Origin: Mesonia maritima
Lineage (GTDB): Bacteria; Bacteroidota; Bacteroidia; Flavobacteriales; Flavobacteriaceae
Assembly (NCBI RefSeq): GCF_042433895.1
Contig: NZ_JBHLUA010000002.1
Location: 124,001 to 188,000, forward strand
Direction of reading: 5' to 3'
Length of the DNA stretch: 64,000 nucleotides
In this document: positions 60,642 to 64,000 of the stretch, one piece after another
How the letters are laid out: each line of letters begins with the position of its first letter
Numbering within the stretch: the first letter of the stretch is position 1
Program-made: the position numbers and the translations under genes
The notes under the pieces: model-generated
Seen by the model: only the letters and a program-made list of their open reading frames with translations
Database searches by the model: none
Told to the model about the DNA's origin: nothing

Positions 60642-60656
60642 GATTTGACTTTCGTT
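60642..60656. repeat. 15-bp motif shared with 19660-19674
   Basis: GATTTGACTTTCGTT here matches the copy upstream of the HTH gene exactly, and similar CTCAGT-TAAACT sequence precedes both. It ends 30 bp before the integrase remnant ATG. Confidence 0.45.
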
Positions 60657-60686
60657 AAAATAATTTTTTTAATTAAAACGAAAGTA

Positions 60687-60776
60687 ATGACCTATCATCA
60701 AACTTTTAATGTTCACTTTTGGCTTAAGAAAAGTGTTATTCGAAAAGACGGGACTACTCCTACGATAAGTAGATAA
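60687..60776 (+). pseudogene. Truncated tyrosine integrase, N-terminal fragment
   Basis: Reads MTYHQTFNVHFWLKKSVIRK then DGTTPTISR and stops after 29 codons. This matches the start of the Arm-DNA-binding domain of Bacteroidetes ICE integrases (TFxVxFxLKKxxxxKDGxxPI). The catalytic domain is not found afterwards; downstream DNA is broken by stops in all frames. The element probably lost its own integrase here, or has another copy left of the window. Further reading: short fragments to about 61060 could be decayed coding DNA, but no family can be named. Confidence 0.5.
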
Positions 60777-61803
60777 GAAAAATAATGGGCGCTTTAAATA
60801 GGACCCTCGACGGTATTTGCGACCATATTGCCTGAGTGCCTGATGAAGAGATACATCACTATCATCATTATACAAAAATATTAGGTAAAGCAGAGGCAAC
60901 TAGTATAGGCGTAATAAAAATCCTACAAACAAGCATTAAACCTCAAGTAAAAAAGGTGGCACTACTACTACCAAAATAGAAGCAAACCAGAAGACATCCA
61001 TAGATTACTTGCAATAAAATGGGTGCAAAAGCTTTATTCAACTCTCCAATTAAACGTATCTACTTAATACCATTTATTTTCCTTAACCATAGTCTAAAAG
61101 AACAGTTAAGTTAAACCTAACACATAGTGAGTCCACTATGTAAACACGATATCGTGGTGAACTGTAGCTACGTCCTAAGCGCAGTGTGGACTCTAACTGG
61201 ATTAGATAGGAAGTATCTAGGAAGCATCCCCTAATTAAATACCTCTTAAAACAATAGGTTTAGGATAATAAAATTGATAAGAATAGCGGATATAATATCA
61301 TTATTTATAAACTAACGGAAAAACTTAATGGGAACAACTTGTAGCACGTTAAAAAAAGAGAAATCAAAAAAGATAAAATACATTTTATAACTTTTGTGTA
61401 CTTGTCTTAAAATACCATCATTTTCAGTTTTATATCCTTTCATTCTTTTAAAAGGTAAGCGATAGCTAAAATAGTTAACATAATAGCTAATTGTCCATAA
61501 ATATATCCGTTTAAATACTTGATTTACAGATTAAATTTTTTTTATTGTCCTTAATAAATGGTATAAAAAAATTTAATCGTCCATTATTTGTCCGGTGCAT
61601 TTTACCTGCTATTTAAGGTATTGAACCTTTATTTGCAGCTTGAACTAAAAGCTTGCAAACAAACTATGTTGGAAATTATAGATGACATACAAATAAGTCA
61701 GCACTAACTCAAAATCTTCTCCCCATGGGATGGGCTTTTTAAAACTAAAAATTAAGGAATAGAATCAATTTTATAACTATAATTCAATTTAAATTTTAAG
61801 TCA
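60777..61803. other. Non-coding, probably decayed region
   Basis: No intact gene over 1 kb. It holds scattered short frames with many stops (for example 60850-61060), a cluster of palindromes (61122-61193), and a weak hairpin with T-rich tail near 61723-61741. It is AT-rich with no promoter-like element clear enough to report. It probably records the decay of the element's right end and its junction with the chromosome. Confidence 0.5.
61122..61193. repeat. Cluster of nested palindromes
   Basis: ACATAGTG (61122-61129) pairs with CACTATGT (61134-61141); CACGATATCGTG (61145-61156) and GTAGCTAC (61164-61171) are perfect palindromes; and GAGTCCAC (61129-61136) can instead pair with GTGGACTC (61186-61193), enclosing the others. 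This could be a recombination site, a transposon end or a structured RNA. No known element is recognised. Confidence 0.45.
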
Positions 61804-64000
61804 ATGCAAAAACCAATTACCAATCTGTATAAGCCTATACTTATACTTTTATTAATGGCTATGGGTCAAGTTTCCTTTGGGCAAATAATAAGTGTAAACT
61901 CTACCACACCTTTGCCGTTAACTTTAAACACGACCACTCCTTTTCCCAATGCAAATAATATAAGTGTAGATGCTGATATTATGATGCAATTTTCAGATAT
62001 TATAGATGCAAATACCGTAAACAATACTACCGTAATCGTCACGGGTTCCCAGTCAGGTAGTATTAACGGCTCATTAACAGTATCCGGCTCTATGATTATA
62101 TTTAATCCACTTAATAATTTTAAACCGGGTGAAATAATTAGAATTACACTTACTACCGGCATTACTACTACTAGTGGTGTTTCCTTAGCTCAAAGTTATG
62201 CATTACAATACACTTCAGCGGCTACGGTAAGCTTTCCTAGCAATGATTTTGTATACCAAGAAAATGCGGTGACAACGGTAGATGGAGCTCGATCAGTTTA
62301 CGCGGCTGACGTAGATGGAGATGGAGACTTAGATATGTTAAGTGCCTCTAGTGATGATAATACAATTGCTTGGTACGAAAACATTGGGAATCAACCCCCT
62401 GTAAAGCACATTATAACAACGAACTTAGATCGTGCATATTCAGTATATGCCGCAGATGTAGATGGCGATGGCGACATGGATGTGCTAAGTGCTTCTTATA
62501 ATGATGATACCATAGCTTGGTATGAAAACGATGGAAATCAAAATTTCACTAAATATACCATTAGCACTACTGCAGATGGAGCGTATGCGGTATACGCGCT
62601 AGATATGGATGGTGATGGTGATCTAGATGTATTAAGTGCCTCTTATATTGATAATGGGGTGGCTTGGTATGAAAATGACGGCAATCAAAACTTCACAAAA
62701 AATACCATTGACCTTACTGCAAATGGAGCACGATCAGTCTATGCGGCCGATATGGATGGTGATGGCGACATTGATGTATTAAGTGCCTCCTTTACAGGTG
62801 ATCAAATAGCCTGGTATGAAAATGATGGGAATCAGAACTTCACAAAAAACATCATTATCAATGTAGACGGTGCTGAGTCAGTATTTGCTATCGATATGGA
62901 TAACGATGGAGATATGGATATAGTGAGTGCTGCCGGTAATGCCGATACGGTAGCTTGGTATGAAAACGATGGAAACCAAAACTTTACAGCAAATATAATT
63001 ACCACTACGGCCAACGGTGCTAACTCAATATATGCAGCAGATATGGATGGGGACGGAGATATAGATGTTCTAAATTGTTCTTATTATGATGATACTGTTG
63101 CTTGGTACCAAAACGATGGCACCCAAAATTTCACAAAACATACCATTACTACTACCGCCGACGGAGCAAGATTAGTATATGCTGCAGATATGGATGGTGA
63201 TGGCGCCCTAGATTTATTAAATGCCTCTCAGCTTGATGATACCGTAGCTTGGTACAAGCTAATACCGGTGTTGGAGTTTAAAAATTCAAACCCGGCGGTA
63301 AATAGCAACTCACTTGCCCAAAATGGCCCGCTAGCACTTAATTTTAATATTCCGGTAGCAGGTGCGACCATAAATGCCAACAATATTGTTATAAGAGGTT
63401 CGCAATCGGGTATAATTAACGGAAGTTTTACCGGTGGAGGAAGTACTACGGTATCATTTGTACCTACTCTCCCTTTTATGCCTGGAGAAAGTATTTATGT
63501 AACTTTAAAGGAAGATTTAGCGCCAACAGAGGGCTCTACATTAAAGCCAGAGCGGTTTTTAGAATATCGTGTGCAAACCGATGCCAATCTACCTAAACCA
63601 TTTTATCCCGTAACTATTATAGACCAAATACAAAATGGTGATAATAATTTTGCGGATATGGAAATGATCGATTTTGATGGTGATGGAGACCTAGATATAG
63701 CAGTAGTTATAAATGACTTTTTGGAAACTACAAATGCACAAATCGAATTGTTAGAAAACGATGGGAGCCAAAATTTTACTTCTTTAACCGTATTTTCGAC
63801 CAGCTATTCCTCAATTAATGAGCTAAAAGCGGCAGATATAAACGGCGATGGTACCTTTGAATTTGTAGCGACTTCTGCCAATAATAATGCTGTTATCTTG
63901 TATGATTATGATGCATCTTCCAATACCTTTACCGAGCAGCTTATAAGCAATCAATTAAGAGAGCCAAGATCGGTATACCTTATCGATATGGACGCCGATG
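61804..64000 (+). CDS. Secreted FG-GAP/VCBS repeat protein, partial
   Basis: An open frame of 732 codons that runs off the window. Signal peptide (about 1-27, ending VSFGQ), then an Ig-like SbsA-type domain (about 35-140; VTGSQSGSINGS), seven tandem 49-residue repeats (from about 62296, 147 bp apart) of the FG-GAP/VCBS type, each with D-x-DGDGD-D followed by SA and AWYENDGNQNFT, then a second Ig-like domain (RGSQSGIINGS) and further repeats. DxDGDGD is a calcium-binding loop. It is likely a cell-surface or secreted adhesin/enzyme partner, probably with a C-terminal sorting domain outside the window. Chromosomal in appearance. Confidence 0.85.
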   Translation, partial: MQKPITNLYKPILILLLMAMGQVSFGQIISVNSTTPLPLTLNTTTPFPNANNISVDADIMMQFSDIIDANTVNNTTVIVTGSQSGSINGSLTVSGSMIIFNPLNNFKPGEIIRITLTTGITTTSGVSLAQSYALQYTSAATVSFPSNDFVYQENAVTTVDGARSVYAADVDGDGDLDMLSASSDDNTIAWYENIGNQPPVKHIITTNLDRAYSVYAADVDGDGDMDVLSASYNDDTIAWYENDGNQNFTKYTISTTADGAYAVYALDMDGDGDLDVLSASYIDNGVAWYENDGNQNFTKNTIDLTANGARSVYAADMDGDGDIDVLSASFTGDQIAWYENDGNQNFTKNIIINVDGAESVFAIDMDNDGDMDIVSAAGNADTVAWYENDGNQNFTANIITTTANGANSIYAADMDGDGDIDVLNCSYYDDTVAWYQNDGTQNFTKHTITTTADGARLVYAADMDGDGALDLLNASQLDDTVAWYKLIPVLEFKNSNPAVNSNSLAQNGPLALNFNIPVAGATINANNIVIRGSQSGIINGSFTGGGSTTVSFVPTLPFMPGESIYVTLKEDLAPTEGSTLKPERFLEYRVQTDANLPKPFYPVTIIDQIQNGDNNFADMEMIDFDGDGDLDIAVVINDFLETTNAQIELLENDGSQNFTSLTVFSTSYSSINELKAADINGDGTFEFVATSANNNAVILYDYDASSNTFTEQLISNQLREPRSVYLIDMDAD

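Larger units (their letters stand above)
1..60776. mobile_element. Integrative conjugative element, interior and right end
   Basis: Relaxase, coupling protein, a complete Bacteroidetes-type mating-pair operon and RteC lie at 0.6-20.7 kb. Defence and metal-resistance cargo follows, and a truncated tyrosine-integrase start lies at 60687. This combination is typical of Bacteroidetes ICEs. The left end is outside the window. The right limit is set only by the integrase remnant and the change to a chromosomal-looking secreted repeat protein at 61.8 kb, so it is approximate. No att duplication could be confirmed. A conjugative plasmid integrated in the chromosome is an alternative. Confidence 0.6.

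Noticed and set aside
1..64000. CRISPR array, rRNA or tRNA genes
   Set aside because: No regular short repeats with unique spacers and no rRNA or cloverleaf-like sequence were noticed; the short repeats found are pairs or coding repeats.

Overview
The window comes from a Bacteroidota genome, most likely a marine or sediment member of the Flavobacteriaceae. The evidence is the Bacteroidetes-type conjugation gene set (traE to traN order, BfmA/DUF5712 mobilization pair, RteC), Bacteroidetes promoter -7 boxes of the TAnnTTTG type, AT-rich DNA with few Shine-Dalgarno sequences, and typical families such as HYC_CC_PP, DUF3347, DUF2231 and SHOCT proteins. Almost all of it (1 to about 60.8 kb) reads as the interior and right end of an integrative conjugative element (ICE). 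The last 2.2 kb is probably resident chromosome.

Layout. (1) 1-3.7 kb, + strand: a small conserved protein, a hairpin-rich non-coding stretch that is a candidate oriT, a BfmA/BtgA-like accessory protein, a DUF5712 relaxase and a coupling ATPase. (2) 3.7-9.8 kb: a defence cargo made of a compact four-gene SIR2-HerA-KTSC-PD-(D/E)XK operon, divergent from an AbiEi/AbiEii type IV toxin-antitoxin pair. (3) 9.8-17 kb, - strand: the mating-pair operon traE, F, G, I-like, J, K, M, N and a lipoprotein, with a divergent peptidoglycan amidase. (4) 17.8-20.7 kb, - strand: a replication/maintenance-like module (DnaC-like ATPase, a protein with 11-residue repeats, an HTH protein) and RteC. (5) 20.8-39.6 kb, - strand: 21 co-directional genes with no gap above 50 bp. 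They start with small metal-handling proteins and end with a CopB-type copper ATPase and an MFS exporter. Between these lie phosphofructokinase, class I aldolase, archaeal-type GAPDH, type II NADH dehydrogenase, thymidine/AMP phosphorylase, PRPP synthetase, a beta-CASP nuclease, an ATP-cone nuclease, universal stress proteins and a permease. (6) 39.7-60.2 kb: copper defence with CusA/CusC/CusB, a multicopper oxidase fused to a CopB-like barrel, a cysteine-rich Csp-like protein, DUF3347 proteins, a haem protein, a K+ channel-like protein, a permease, a CopA ATPase and a metallochaperone. It also has three regulators that fuse a CxxC metal-binding-like N-terminus to an AraC DNA-binding domain. 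(7) 60.2-61.8 kb: no intact genes; a candidate structured RNA, the truncated 5' end of a tyrosine integrase, and palindrome clusters. (8) 61.8 kb to the end: a secreted FG-GAP/VCBS-repeat protein that runs out of the window.

How it fits together (inference). The element moves by conjugation, protects itself or its host from phage with SIR2-HerA and AbiE, and gives copper/silver tolerance by export from cytoplasm and periplasm, oxidation and sequestration. The embedded metabolic genes look like a metal-tolerant backup for lower glycolysis, NADH oxidation and nucleotide recycling. The copper-linked metabolic operon, the extended SIR2-HerA operon and the CxxC-AraC regulators are the parts most worth following up.
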